Assembly (NCBI RefSeq): GCF_030056705.1
Contig: NZ_JASHIC010000041.1
Span: 1-45,970 of the forward strand
From: Flectobacillus longus
Lineage (GTDB): Bacteria; Bacteroidota; Bacteroidia; Cytophagales; Spirosomataceae
Reading direction: 5' to 3'
DNA length: 45,970 nucleotides
Below are positions 15,421 to 24,343 of the stretch, piece after piece. The stretch's first letter is position 1. The number at the start of each line of letters is the position of its first letter. Below the pieces are notes generated by a model. It saw only the letters and a program-made list of their open reading frames with translations. It was not told the origin of the DNA and searched no databases. Position numbers and translations under genes: made by a program.

Positions 15421-17196
15421 TTAATAGTCATAATCTAAACCTAAGGCATTTCTCAAATCGTTAAGCGCAGGGTTTTTAGAAGCTAGAAACTTAAACTTTT
15501 CAGCCTGTGTATAAATCATTGGTTTCTCTTCTTCTTTCAAAATCGATACCTCAATGTGAATCGTACTATTTTGCATGGCTTTACGTAAATGTGTAAGTAC
15601 CTCGGTACGCAAAGCTGTTGTGAGTAACTCTACCTGAATTTCGTTATCGACAGCCAAATGAATTGTAGTCCCTTCTAGTGTAAAGTCTCTATTGAGAATC
15701 ACAAATTCACTAAAACGCTCACGAGATTTCAACCACTGCACAAAAGAATCCCATTGTACTTTAAGTTGTTCTTTCGTAAACGTTTTGTTCTGTACTATTT
15801 GCATTTCTTCCAGTACTGGCATTGGCGCCGAAGGTACTTTGGTAGTTGCTACAGCAGATTTTCCCAGATTAGCAGTACTTTTTAGTCCTCCAAGATTTAC
15901 CTTAGGAATACTTCCTATTGGTGCAGTGTTGGTTGGAACAGATTCAGCTGGGGTATTACTTGATTGAGCAGGAACAGCGTTTGTACCCTGAGACGTAGCC
16001 ACAGGCGAACTGATAGGCTGCTGAACCACAGCAGAGCTATCAGTATTAGGCTTTCCCGCAGCCCCACCCTCCACAGCAGGGAGTGCGCTCAAATTGAGCA
16101 CATGAGGAATATGCGCCAACTTAAGCAAAGTGATTTCTACATGTAATTTTTGGTTTTTGGCTGACTTATAGTTCAAGTCACATTGAGACCCAATGCTCAA
16201 TGCAGACGCCAAAAATGAAAAATTAGCTTTAGCCGACTGCTCTAAATATTTTTGTTGAACACTCTCCGACACCTGTAACAATTTTATCGTTACGGCGTCT
16301 TTACACACTAAAAGATTTCGGAAATGTTCTAATAGTCCTACGACAAACTGATGCCCATCAAATCCCTTCTTTAAGATTTCGTCAAAAAGTAGATACGCCT
16401 CAGCCACCTTCGACTCCATGAGAGCGTCGGTCATTTTGAAATAATAGTCATAGTCCAAAATGTGGAGATTTTCCAATACCTCAGCATAATGTAAAGTATT
16501 GTCTTTGGAAAACGTCACATTGAGGTCAAACATCGAAAGAGCATCACGCAAACCACCATCGGCTTTTTGCGAAATCAATTCGAGGGCACTCCACTCTGCA
16601 ATGATACCTTCTTTGGCGGCAATATTGGCCAAATGTTTGGTCATATCTCCGATTTGAATACGATTGAAGTCAAAAATTTGACATCTCGACAAAATCGTAG
16701 GAAGAATTTTATGCTTTTCGGTAGTTGCTAAAATAAAAATGGCATACGAAGGTGGTTCTTCGAGCGTTTTCAAAAAAGCATTGAAGGCACTTGTCGAAAG
16801 CATGTGAACCTCATCGATGATATAAATTTTATATCGTCCAGACTGAGGTGGATAACGTACTTGGTCGATTAGATTACGAATATCGTCGACAGAGTTATTG
16901 GAAGCCGCATCTAGTTCATGAATATTGAAAGACGCATTATTTTGAAAGCTTTTACACGATTCGCACTCGCCACAAGCCTCCGCATCGTGCGTAAGGTTTT
17001 GACAGTTAATCGTTTTGGCAAGAATCCTTGCACAGGTAGTTTTACCAACACCACGAGGCCCACAAAACAAAAAAGCCTGAGCCAAGTGATTGGTTCGGAT
17101 AGCATTTTTGAGAGTAGTTGTAATATGAGATTGACCCACTACGGAATCAAACAAAGCAGGGCGATATTTCCGAGCCGAGACTACGAAGTTTTCCAT
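15421..17196 (-). CDS. dnaX: DNA polymerase III subunit gamma/tau
   Basis: 591 aa clamp-loader ATPase. Walker A G46-PRGVGKTT (46-54), zinc-binding Cys65/75/78/81, Walker B IIDEVHML, sensor 1 ATTEKHKILPTILSRCQIF. The AAA+ and lid domains are followed by a collar domain (about 220-365), a Ser/Thr/Ala/Pro-rich linker (375-465) and a tau-like C-terminus (470-591). It loads the beta clamp and organises the replisome. The ATG at 17196 has a possible promoter very close: minus-strand TAACTTGC (17201-17208) with TTTG 20 nt upstream, which would leave almost no leader. No -1 slippage site was searched for. Confidence 0.95.
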   Translation of the reverse strand: MENFVVSARKYRPALFDSVVGQSHITTTLKNAIRTNHLAQAFLFCGPRGVGKTTCARILAKTINCQNLTHDAEACGECESCKSFQNNASFNIHELDAASNNSVDDIRNLIDQVRYPPQSGRYKIYIIDEVHMLSTSAFNAFLKTLEEPPSYAIFILATTEKHKILPTILSRCQIFDFNRIQIGDMTKHLANIAAKEGIIAEWSALELISQKADGGLRDALSMFDLNVTFSKDNTLHYAEVLENLHILDYDYYFKMTDALMESKVAEAYLLFDEILKKGFDGHQFVVGLLEHFRNLLVCKDAVTIKLLQVSESVQQKYLEQSAKANFSFLASALSIGSQCDLNYKSAKNQKLHVEITLLKLAHIPHVLNLSALPAVEGGAAGKPNTDSSAVVQQPISSPVATSQGTNAVPAQSSNTPAESVPTNTAPIGSIPKVNLGGLKSTANLGKSAVATTKVPSAPMPVLEEMQIVQNKTFTKEQLKVQWDSFVQWLKSRERFSEFVILNRDFTLEGTTIHLAVDNEIQVELLTTALRTEVLTHLRKAMQNSTIHIEVSILKEEEKPMIYTQAEKFKFLASKNPALNDLRNALGLDYDY

Positions 17197-17200
17197 AGAT

Positions 17201-17232
17201 GCAAGTTAGGAATTGTAAGACGATTTGACAAA
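17201..17232 (-). promoter_or_regulatory. Possible Bacteroidota-type promoter of dnaX
   Basis: On the minus strand TTTG (17232-17229), 20 nt, then TAACTTGC (17208-17201), against the known -33 TTTG/-7 TAnnTTTG pattern. The -7 match is imperfect, and the predicted start is about at the ATG, implying a leaderless message. Confidence 0.3.
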
Positions 17233-17264
17233 CGAGGGATTCAAAATCATGAATCATCTTTAAT

Positions 17265-17480
17265 TGAGTGAATTGAGATTGAGTGAATGAGTGATTTTTT
17301 TTATTTTACTTGTATAAACGTAATACTTTACGTCTGGAGCCAAGTCATATTTTATATTGTAGTATCAAAAAAGGCGTTCGAAATGAGTTTTTCGAACGCC
17401 TTTTTGATACTACATCCCAGCAGACATTACGTCTCTACTGATAGATCATAAGAAATAATCACTCAATCTCAATTCACTCA
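17265..17480. repeat. Nested palindromic intergenic element, copy 2
   Basis: Outer arms are perfect over 22 nt: 17265-17286 (TGAGTGAATTGAGATTGAGT plus GA) and 17459-17480. Inside are a degraded AGACG palindrome pair (TTACGTCT near 17328-17335 and AGACATTACGTCTCT near 17422-17436) and a long hairpin (17358-17415). Same plan as at 5.2 and 20.7 kb. Confidence 0.7.
17358..17415. terminator. Long bidirectional hairpin between proA and dnaX
   Basis: TGTAGTATCAAAAAAGGCGT followed by TCGAAA (17358-17383) pairs with its complement ending at 17414, about 25 bp with one bulged base. The ATCAAAAAAG...CGAAA frame is shared with the hairpins at 5274 and 20784, but the core differs. It follows proA on the minus strand and precedes dnaX. 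Confidence 0.7.
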
Positions 17481-17484
17481 TTGG

Positions 17485-18756
17485 TTACCATCTTACCTGA
17501 CCATCACCTTCTACAATCCATTTTTCGGTAACGAGTTTTTCGAGTGCGAATGGTCCTCTGGCATGAAGTTTTTGGGTCGAAATACCGATTTCTGCACCTA
17601 GTTCAAACTGTCCGCCATCAGTAAAACGCGTAGAGGCATTGGTATATACTGCGGCGGCATCTACTTCCTGTACAAATCGCTGACAAAGTTCCGTATTTTG
17701 TGAAAGTATCGCCTCAGAGTGACGAGAAGAATATTTAGTAATATGGTCTAATGCCTCCTCTAAGCCCGAAACAACTTTAATAGAGCATTTATAATCTAAA
17801 AACTCACGTCCAAAATCTGCCTCTGTAGCTTCCTGTAAAGACTTGAAACCAGCTTCAGCTAAAATTTTGTAAGCTGTATTATCTGCAAAAACTTCTACAT
17901 TCCATTTATTAAATCCTTCGATTAAGCTTGGTAAAAATGTTTCAGCAACTGCTTCATCTACCAAAACTGTATCTAAAGAATTACATACCGACGGACGAGA
18001 AACTTTGGCATTAATTACGATTTCGGTAGCTTTAGTCAAATCAGCCGTTTTTTCCACATAAGTATGACATACACCTGCGCCAGTTTCGATAGTTGGTACT
18101 AAAGAGTTTTGGCGTACAAACTGAATCAATGACTCCGACCCACGAGGAATAATTAAATCTACAAATCGTGTGGCTGTTAGTAATTCTTTCACAAAAGCTC
18201 TATTGGTTGGCAATAGTGTTATTGCATCTGTATTGACACCAAATTCACGTAAAACTTCATGTATAAGACTTACCAAATAAGTATTTGTATCGAAGGCGTC
18301 CGAACCTCCACGCAATACTACAGCATTACCCGAGCGCAAACAAAGTGCAGTTACATCAACTGTTACATTTGGGCGAGATTCGAAAATTACCCCAACAACG
18401 CCCATTGGCACTGCTATTTTTTTAATTTTTAAGCCATTTTGTAATTCTTTAGACAAAAGTAATTCGCCTGTAGGATCGCTCAAATTAGCAACATCCTTCA
18501 TACTTTCGGCCAAATCAGCAATACGTTTTTCGGTAAGCATCAAACGATCGTACTTGGGGTCTGCGGGGTCCATGCGTAACAAATCTTTGGCATTTTCTAG
18601 AATAATTTGTGCAGTATTGGCTACCAATACCTCTGCCAAACGATAGAGAATGTCTTTTTTCTGTTGGTCGCTGAGTCTTCGTACTTCCGCCGAAGCCGCA
18701 TGTGTCTTGGCCAAAACTGGCACAATAGACGTTAGTTCGATTGTTTCAAATTGCAT
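17485..18756 (-). CDS. proA: Glutamate-5-semialdehyde dehydrogenase
   Basis: 423 aa, full family length. It reduces gamma-glutamyl phosphate to glutamate-5-semialdehyde with NADPH, the second step of proline synthesis. Recognisable blocks: PMGVVGVIFESRPNVTVDVTALCLRSGNAVVLRGG, LIIPRGSESLI, the catalytic cysteine in NAKVSRPSVCNSLDTVLVDE, and FTDGGQFELGAEIGISTQKLHARGP at the C-terminus. proB (glutamate 5-kinase) and proC are not in the window. It is followed by a repeat-type terminator 5 bp after the stop. Confidence 0.96.
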   Translation of the reverse strand: MQFETIELTSIVPVLAKTHAASAEVRRLSDQQKKDILYRLAEVLVANTAQIILENAKDLLRMDPADPKYDRLMLTEKRIADLAESMKDVANLSDPTGELLLSKELQNGLKIKKIAVPMGVVGVIFESRPNVTVDVTALCLRSGNAVVLRGGSDAFDTNTYLVSLIHEVLREFGVNTDAITLLPTNRAFVKELLTATRFVDLIIPRGSESLIQFVRQNSLVPTIETGAGVCHTYVEKTADLTKATEIVINAKVSRPSVCNSLDTVLVDEAVAETFLPSLIEGFNKWNVEVFADNTAYKILAEAGFKSLQEATEADFGREFLDYKCSIKVVSGLEEALDHITKYSSRHSEAILSQNTELCQRFVQEVDAAAVYTNASTRFTDGGQFELGAEIGISTQKLHARGPFALEKLVTEKWIVEGDGQVRW

Positions 18757-18770
18757 AAATTGGTTAACTT

Positions 18771-18998
18771 TTATTTTGAGGTCAAATTTCGGAAAGATTT
18801 TCTGAATCTCCTCTTAAAATTTAGAAATAAGTAAATGCCAACATAATTCGCCTCATGAAGGAAGTATTGGCAATCTCCTTTATTTTCAAGTGTTTTTGTA
18901 AGCTTTATTGTAGTAATAGATTCAACGTATAATATCTTTGTGATTCGTAACCCTTCATCGCAATACAATTTATATTTAACGTTTAGCGTGTTTTTCAA
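18771..18998 (-). CDS. Doubtful 75-aa ORF upstream of proA
   Basis: A 75-aa open frame ending 14 bp before proA. The product is basic with no recognised domain; hydrophobic YVGIYLFLNF lies near the middle, and the C-terminus is KRRFRKSFRNLTSK. It could be a leader peptide, a small membrane protein or chance. Against it, a -7-like box for the divergent glycosyltransferase gene (18933-18940) lies inside it, and it has no family signature. Confidence 0.22.
   Translation of the reverse strand: MKNTLNVKYKLYCDEGLRITKILYVESITTIKLTKTLENKGDCQYFLHEANYVGIYLFLNFKRRFRKSFRNLTSK
18933..18940 (+). promoter_or_regulatory. -7-like box for the glycosyltransferase gene
   Basis: TATCTTTG matches the Bacteroidota -7 consensus TAnnTTTG. 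An upstream TTG lies 22 nt away, slightly longer than the usual spacing. The start would be about 100 bp before the ATG at 19044. Confidence 0.35.
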
Positions 18999-19043
18999 TA
19001 AATCTAAGCGACTAATAACATCAGTCTATATACTTACACTTTT

Positions 19044-20672
19044 ATGCTAAATAAACATACGACACTAAGTAAATCCATTATCACTTTTTCAAGTCTTATT
19101 TTTATCTTTTTAGGGCTATACAAACTACAGTATTTCGGATTGGAATACGATGAGACCCTTTTTATTAATGCTGCGCTAGGCGACCTTGATGGAGAGACTT
19201 TTGTAAGCTATAAAATTAAAGATTGGGTCATTCTGTGCTATCTCTATATTGGCGCCTTAAAAGCATGGATTTATATACCTATTTTTAAAGTTTTTGGTGT
19301 AAGTACACTCAGTGTTAGATTACCAATGCTTTTCTTAGCTTGTGTTAACTTGTGGCTTAGTTATAAGATTACAGCAAAATATTTCAATAATAGTATAGCT
19401 CTTGCTACGCTATTGATTTTATCTGTTGATTTAACATTTCTTACTTTACAAAGATTCGACAAAGGCCCTTCTTGTATTGAGTTATTTATCAAATTATTAA
19501 TCCTCCAATGGTTAACATACCCCAACAAACATTGGTTTCGTTACGGACTAGTGATATTCTTTCTGATGTTTGTAGGAGTGTATAATAAATTTAATTTTAT
19601 CTGGTTTACCAATGCCGTGTTTGGTGTATATGTGCTACAGCAAGCTCCAAGTATGGTGCTTATCTTTAAAAAATCAGATTTCAAAGGTCTGCTACAATCT
19701 AATCTTTTCCGCTATGGGCTTGGTTATATGGCATTTGTGTTTCTATTTTTATTTACCTTAAAACAACTCCATATCGATGGACAAGGAGAAGGCTTAACTC
19801 TTGTTGCTTTAAAACAGCGTTTATCATTTTGTTTAAAAGAAACCAAATATCTGCTTTTACAAAATAGTATTTTCAAGGTTTTTGGCTGGAGTATTGCAGG
19901 GGTTCTTTCTTCTACCTTGATGAATGTGGTTATACTAAGCTGTCTACTTACCAATTGTTGGTTATATCTGAAAAGACGTATTGCATTCCACTCGTCACAT
20001 ACACAAGGACTTTTGTTGATATTGCTAATTTTTCTACAATACATTATTACTCCTGCTGCAACGCACGTTTGGCATAGTTTTGTGATGTACCCTATGCTTC
20101 CCATTATTGTACTCAGTAGCTTTTATGAACTTGGAAAATACCTAGGAGGACTTGTACCCTTTGTTGGAGTAGCGATGGTTGGAGTGGGTTGGAATATTTT
20201 TACAAATATCTTGTTCTTTCAAAACATTCATAACCAAAGTTGTGTCACTGAAATTTTCATACCAGAAATAAATGAAGTCATATCGTATGTTACTAAAGAC
20301 AAAAATCGCTTAGTTATCTCTACAGATTGGGGTACACACACTCAGTTATTAGGTATTGATAACAAAAGAAATAAATTTTCAGAGCCTTATCGACTGTTCC
20401 CTTATCCTTCTGAACTATCAAAATGGTGGGTCAAAAATCAAGACTTCTTCAATGCCGACAAACCTGTGATTATTGTACAAGCTATAGCCACAGATATTGC
20501 TAAAAAAACAAGATATGACTATAATGTCACAATGGAAGAGAAAAAATCAGACGCTTTTATTCATTATTTAGAGCAAAAAGGAGTCAAGATTTGGCCAACA
20601 AAACTCATCAAAAACTCATGTGGAGATAGATTGTTTCAAATTTATGAAGCTCAAATTTCTCACAAAAACTAA
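19044..20672 (+). CDS. Membrane glycosyltransferase, GT39/PMT-like
   Basis: 542 aa, about ten to twelve hydrophobic segments. The first periplasmic loop carries the acidic motif YDETLFINAALGD (about residues 35-47), positioned as in ArnT/PMT-type enzymes that take sugar from a polyprenyl phosphate donor. A second candidate is QRFDKGPSCIELF near 136-148. A soluble C-terminal part (about 410-542) follows the last helix. Likely role: transfer of a sugar to lipid A, a glycan or a protein at the outer face of the inner membrane; acceptor unknown. Stand-alone gene, ending at a repeat-type terminator. Confidence 0.75.
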   Translation: MLNKHTTLSKSIITFSSLIFIFLGLYKLQYFGLEYDETLFINAALGDLDGETFVSYKIKDWVILCYLYIGALKAWIYIPIFKVFGVSTLSVRLPMLFLACVNLWLSYKITAKYFNNSIALATLLILSVDLTFLTLQRFDKGPSCIELFIKLLILQWLTYPNKHWFRYGLVIFFLMFVGVYNKFNFIWFTNAVFGVYVLQQAPSMVLIFKKSDFKGLLQSNLFRYGLGYMAFVFLFLFTLKQLHIDGQGEGLTLVALKQRLSFCLKETKYLLLQNSIFKVFGWSIAGVLSSTLMNVVILSCLLTNCWLYLKRRIAFHSSHTQGLLLILLIFLQYIITPAATHVWHSFVMYPMLPIIVLSSFYELGKYLGGLVPFVGVAMVGVGWNIFTNILFFQNIHNQSCVTEIFIPEINEVISYVTKDKNRLVISTDWGTHTQLLGIDNKRNKFSEPYRLFPYPSELSKWWVKNQDFFNADKPVIIVQAIATDIAKKTRYDYNVTMEEKKSDAFIHYLEQKGVKIWPTKLIKNSCGDRLFQIYEAQISHKN

Positions 20673-20680
20673 TAAAACAG

Positions 20681-20942
20681 ACATGAGTCATCTCGAATTT
20701 AGCGAGTGAGTGATTATGTGAAAATTTGTATTCCATCAGTAGAGACGCAATGATTGCGTCTTAAGTCAAGTCATTTCTAGCATAGTTTTTATCAAAAAAA
20801 GGGGGCGAAAAATATTTTTCGCCCCCTTTTTTTGATAAAAACTTGGAGAATAATCCCAATCATAAAAATTCGGGAAGACTCATGTTTTCATACTATATTT
20901 CAACATGACACCTCTTTAGACGCAAAGCATTGCGTCTCTACA
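20681..20942. repeat. Nested palindromic intergenic element, copy 3
   Basis: Outer arms ACATGAGTCATCTCGAATTT (20681-20700) and its near complement at 20866-20885. Left AGACGCAA/TTGCGTCT palindrome at 20743-20761, and a second, independent copy at 20918-20937. Central 29-bp hairpin 20784-20843. It lies between convergent genes. Confidence 0.75.
20784..20843. terminator. Perfect 29-bp bidirectional hairpin
   Basis: 20784-20812 pairs fully with 20815-20843, leaving two loop bases (TA). It contains A7/T7 and G5/C5 blocks. It is placed to end both the glycosyltransferase gene (plus) and the Omp85-like gene (minus). Confidence 0.75.
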
Positions 20943-20955
20943 AGTAAAATCTAGA

Positions 20956-23900
20956 TTAAAAATCATATCCTAAAGTCAAATAAGAGATTGGTGCTTTTAC
21001 TTCTTTGTTTTCTAATCCCCAGCCAACATCAAACTTCACAAAATAGCCCAAAAATGTTGTTCGTGCCCCTACTCCATAGCCTACTAAGAATGGACTACGA
21101 AAGTCGGTGATTGTTGCTCGAAATGGTATATTTTCACCATTAGCAATTTGTGCTGGAGTAAGATTGGGTAATACATAGGTATTGAACGCATTTCTTCGAG
21201 AAAAAGGGCCAACACCAGTCCAAGCAGTACCAACATCTGTAAAACCAGTTAATTGTAAATTTTTAAAGAAATTCGAATAAATTGGTCCAGAGTACAAGTA
21301 CTTCGCTATTGGGAAACGAATCTCGGCATTCAATGCCATAAAGCTATTACCCGAAATTTTATTCATATTAAAACCTCTTAAAGGCGTTGCATAATCTAAA
21401 AAGAATAAATCTTTTTCGATGGAACTTGAGGTAAATGGATTATTCTTGTTGTTAGTAGCCTCATAAGTACGACCAATCCAATTGTCGGCACCACCCATTA
21501 CAGTTGCCTTTGGCGCATTTCCAAAAGAATGCCCTCCTGCTCCACGTAATGCTAAAATTGTTCCTTTTCCAAGTCGAATATAATGACGAAAATCGATGTT
21601 GATTTTCTCAAATCCATCAGATGCCGACGTTACACCAGAGTAGTGGTCATAACGAACCTTAAATCGTGTACCTTCTAATTGGTTCAGTCCATGACTAATC
21701 GTATTATCATACACATACTCAGCTCTTGCTCCTACATAATCGGCATTGATAGTAGGCAAGTATGGTGCAATTACACTCGTATTTAAGTCAAATTCATAAT
21801 AACGAGTCGTAATAAAATTAGTTGAAACTGATATTCTTGAATTAGTATTGATAGGATATGCTGCGCTAAAAGTTACTTTATTCAAACGGTATTTGGTATC
21901 CTGTACTTCACCGTCGTCGCTGGTAGTTCTTCTATCAAATCTTACAGAGTAGTCAATCTTTTGTGCTAGATACGAATATTCTGCCCACAAGTCTGAGTTT
22001 TTGAGATTAGGTGTTAAAAACAATCCCGTTTTCAATAAATGATTCTCCAACAAATCATTCATCTTCAGATTAGCATTCAGCCCAAATCCTCGCTGTGGTA
22101 GTGGATCAACTACAAAATCTGTCTCTGTACCATTTACTACAAAAGCATTATTATAATCGGTTGGGCCTTTGATTTTGATATTATCTTTTCTGGCTTGCTT
22201 AGATGACAAAATTCGTTCGGTGCGAGCCTTTCTATCATTCTTTTTATCTGTCGTATTTGATGCAGGCGATTTGACCGTTGCATTATCATCAAACTGATAA
22301 TTATCTGTATCTATTTCGCCAGGCAATAGCTTAATACTTGGTTGGCTAGTCACGTCTTTGGTAACTTCTACAGGTTTTGTACCAGAGCTGGTTGGTTTGG
22401 TTGTATTGACAATTGGTGCCCCAAACAACCTGACATTACGGTTGGTAAATGGGATATTAGATTTAATACCCAAATCTGCATTTTTCTGATATGCAATAAT
22501 ATCTTGATTATTATCGATAAAACGATATGCCAAGCTATTGCTAGACAAAGAATAGTCAAAATCTACAATATCGGTACGAAAAGCACTTACTAGGTTAGGA
22601 GAATTTTCGCCTGCAATTAGTTTATAAATATTACGAATACCTTTTTCATCACTCAAAAAATAGATTGTATTGCCATCAGCAACCACAGGACGAGAAATAT
22701 TTCCTAATGAATCAACTAAAATCTTTACTGTCTCTGTCTTTGGTTTTCCTTCATGCAAAAACAATTTGAAAGGATTTGACACGGACTTATGAGTTCCTTT
22801 GTCTACCTCTAAAGAATCTTTAAGACGATTAGAGACAAATACGACTTTCCCTGCACTTCCAACAAATTGCGGATTCAAATCGTCATATAAATCATTAGTC
22901 AATTGGCTTATCGACGAACGAGCAATATCCATCAAAAACAAATCATTTTGTCCCTTACTTTCGGCACTAAATACGATTTGTGTACCGCCATCCGAAACAT
23001 CGAAATCACTGATTTGAGCAAAATTCTTTAGGACTCTTTTAGTCTGTAACTTTCCTGAAAGATCTTTTTCAGTAATATCCGAAAACAGATACAAAATCAT
23101 ATCTCCTCGGTCTTCAAAAATAACCGCCAACGAACCGCCTTTTGTCCAAGATACTAAAGGCAAAGTATGGTCAATTGACTGATTGAGTGTTTTGAAACCA
23201 CTTGATAAGATAGTTTCGCTACGTTTTGTTTTAAGATTAATTACTTCCACGCTCGAACGACCTAAATCGTTGCGAGTCAAAGCCAAAAAGTTACCATCAG
23301 GACTTATTTTGAATTGGTTAAGGCGATTGGGGGCATTCAAGGCCTGTTGTCCTATCTTAAAGTCGTACTGAGGAAGCGTATAATTGGTTATTGTGGTTTC
23401 GGCATTACTAGCGTAAAACTCTCTCCATTCTTTTAGAAATCTAGAAAAAGGCATGCCTAGTGTACTAGAAATGGAAGTCTGTTCATTACGAATAATACGT
23501 GTTAGATTAAGAATATTGGAAATGTTTTCACGACCATAGCGCTCAGCAATGTAGTTCCAAACCGATTGCCCTATTAAGCCCGCTTCACGTCCAGCGGTTT
23601 GGTTAGGGCGTTTGATAAACTTATTGATAATTGCATCACTCATGTATGAATCCAACTCGGTACTCCAACCTTCGGCAATGTATTGTGAAATACCTGAAAT
23701 AAACCATTCTGGTACACTCAATAACAAGGAGTTTTGGAGAGATTCTTTGATGCTTCCTCCGTACAACATATCATGAATAAACACCCTAGAAATCTCACGA
23801 GTGAGCTCTTTGCGAAATATAGCTGCATTTCCAGAATAAGCGATTTCAACACGAGATTTAGCCAAGTTTTCTTCACGAATTTCTTTTTCGCTCGACAAGC

Positions 23901-24213
23901 TTAAACCGACATTGCTTTGATTAAGGTCAGAAGTGGCATTGTACACAAAAATTTTTGTACGATTAAACGGAGAATAACCCAGCACGTCGGTAATACGGTC
24001 GAATTCAGATTCGGCCATTTGAATCGCTAATGTTGCAGTTTGCTGGCCACCTTCATAGTAATATACCTCAAAGTTTTGGGTACTTAAAACTTTCCAGTGA
24101 AATGGGCGGTATTGAATTCTATTTTTCCCAAACTGCTCCTGAGTGGGAAAAGTAGTTTGGGCATCAGCATAAAACGAGGCTAGCAGAGATAGTACTAGTA
24201 TAGTTTTTTTCAT
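20956..24213 (-). CDS. Peptidase-MA-like/beta-propeller/Omp85-like outer-membrane protein
   Basis: 1085 aa. Signal peptide 1-18 (SFYADA). Residues about 30-280 resemble a peptidase MA-like (gluzincin) domain: VPEWFISGISQYIAEGW fits the conserved helix with the third ligand, but the expected HExxH reads TREISRVFIH, so the metal site seems lost. Residues about 290-620 are a TolB/PD40-like propeller (ISPDGNFLALTRN, DGGTQIVFSAES, repeated VFVSNR-type strands). A Ser/Thr/Lys linker follows. The last about 340 residues form a beta-barrel of the Omp85/D15 type, with LRGF (the motif of the inner lid loop) near 960 and FTDVGTAW. It may assemble or export envelope proteins; not a certain assignment. 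Confidence 0.75.
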   Translation of the reverse strand: MKKTILVLSLLASFYADAQTTFPTQEQFGKNRIQYRPFHWKVLSTQNFEVYYYEGGQQTATLAIQMAESEFDRITDVLGYSPFNRTKIFVYNATSDLNQSNVGLSLSSEKEIREENLAKSRVEIAYSGNAAIFRKELTREISRVFIHDMLYGGSIKESLQNSLLLSVPEWFISGISQYIAEGWSTELDSYMSDAIINKFIKRPNQTAGREAGLIGQSVWNYIAERYGRENISNILNLTRIIRNEQTSISSTLGMPFSRFLKEWREFYASNAETTITNYTLPQYDFKIGQQALNAPNRLNQFKISPDGNFLALTRNDLGRSSVEVINLKTKRSETILSSGFKTLNQSIDHTLPLVSWTKGGSLAVIFEDRGDMILYLFSDITEKDLSGKLQTKRVLKNFAQISDFDVSDGGTQIVFSAESKGQNDLFLMDIARSSISQLTNDLYDDLNPQFVGSAGKVVFVSNRLKDSLEVDKGTHKSVSNPFKLFLHEGKPKTETVKILVDSLGNISRPVVADGNTIYFLSDEKGIRNIYKLIAGENSPNLVSAFRTDIVDFDYSLSSNSLAYRFIDNNQDIIAYQKNADLGIKSNIPFTNRNVRLFGAPIVNTTKPTSSGTKPVEVTKDVTSQPSIKLLPGEIDTDNYQFDDNATVKSPASNTTDKKNDRKARTERILSSKQARKDNIKIKGPTDYNNAFVVNGTETDFVVDPLPQRGFGLNANLKMNDLLENHLLKTGLFLTPNLKNSDLWAEYSYLAQKIDYSVRFDRRTTSDDGEVQDTKYRLNKVTFSAAYPINTNSRISVSTNFITTRYYEFDLNTSVIAPYLPTINADYVGARAEYVYDNTISHGLNQLEGTRFKVRYDHYSGVTSASDGFEKINIDFRHYIRLGKGTILALRGAGGHSFGNAPKATVMGGADNWIGRTYEATNNKNNPFTSSSIEKDLFFLDYATPLRGFNMNKISGNSFMALNAEIRFPIAKYLYSGPIYSNFFKNLQLTGFTDVGTAWTGVGPFSRRNAFNTYVLPNLTPAQIANGENIPFRATITDFRSPFLVGYGVGARTTFLGYFVKFDVGWGLENKEVKAPISYLTLGYDF

Positions 24214-24307
24214 TGTTGATTCAGCTTGGGTATTGTTGCTACTAAAAGCTTAGATTTAGGTGGTATCCGAAAAGTCAGACTACTTGGATTATCCTTCATG
24301 AATCCAA

Positions 24308-24342
24308 GCCTAGCGCTCATTGCTTATCGCCTAGGGCAACTT
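24308..24342. repeat. Heptamer ladder, five units in register
   Basis: GCCTAGC, GCTCATT, GCTTATC, GCCTAGG, GCAACTT: GC recurs at 24308, 24315, 24322, 24329 and 24336. It abuts the stop of the oxidoreductase gene, after an 8-bp hairpin (CTTGGATT 24283-24290 with AATCCAAG 24301-24308). Confidence 0.5.
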
Positions 24343-24343
24343 A

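Noticed and set aside
15421-17196. A tau/gamma frameshift site in dnaX
   Set aside because: I could not identify a convincing slippery sequence with a following structure by eye, so none is claimed.
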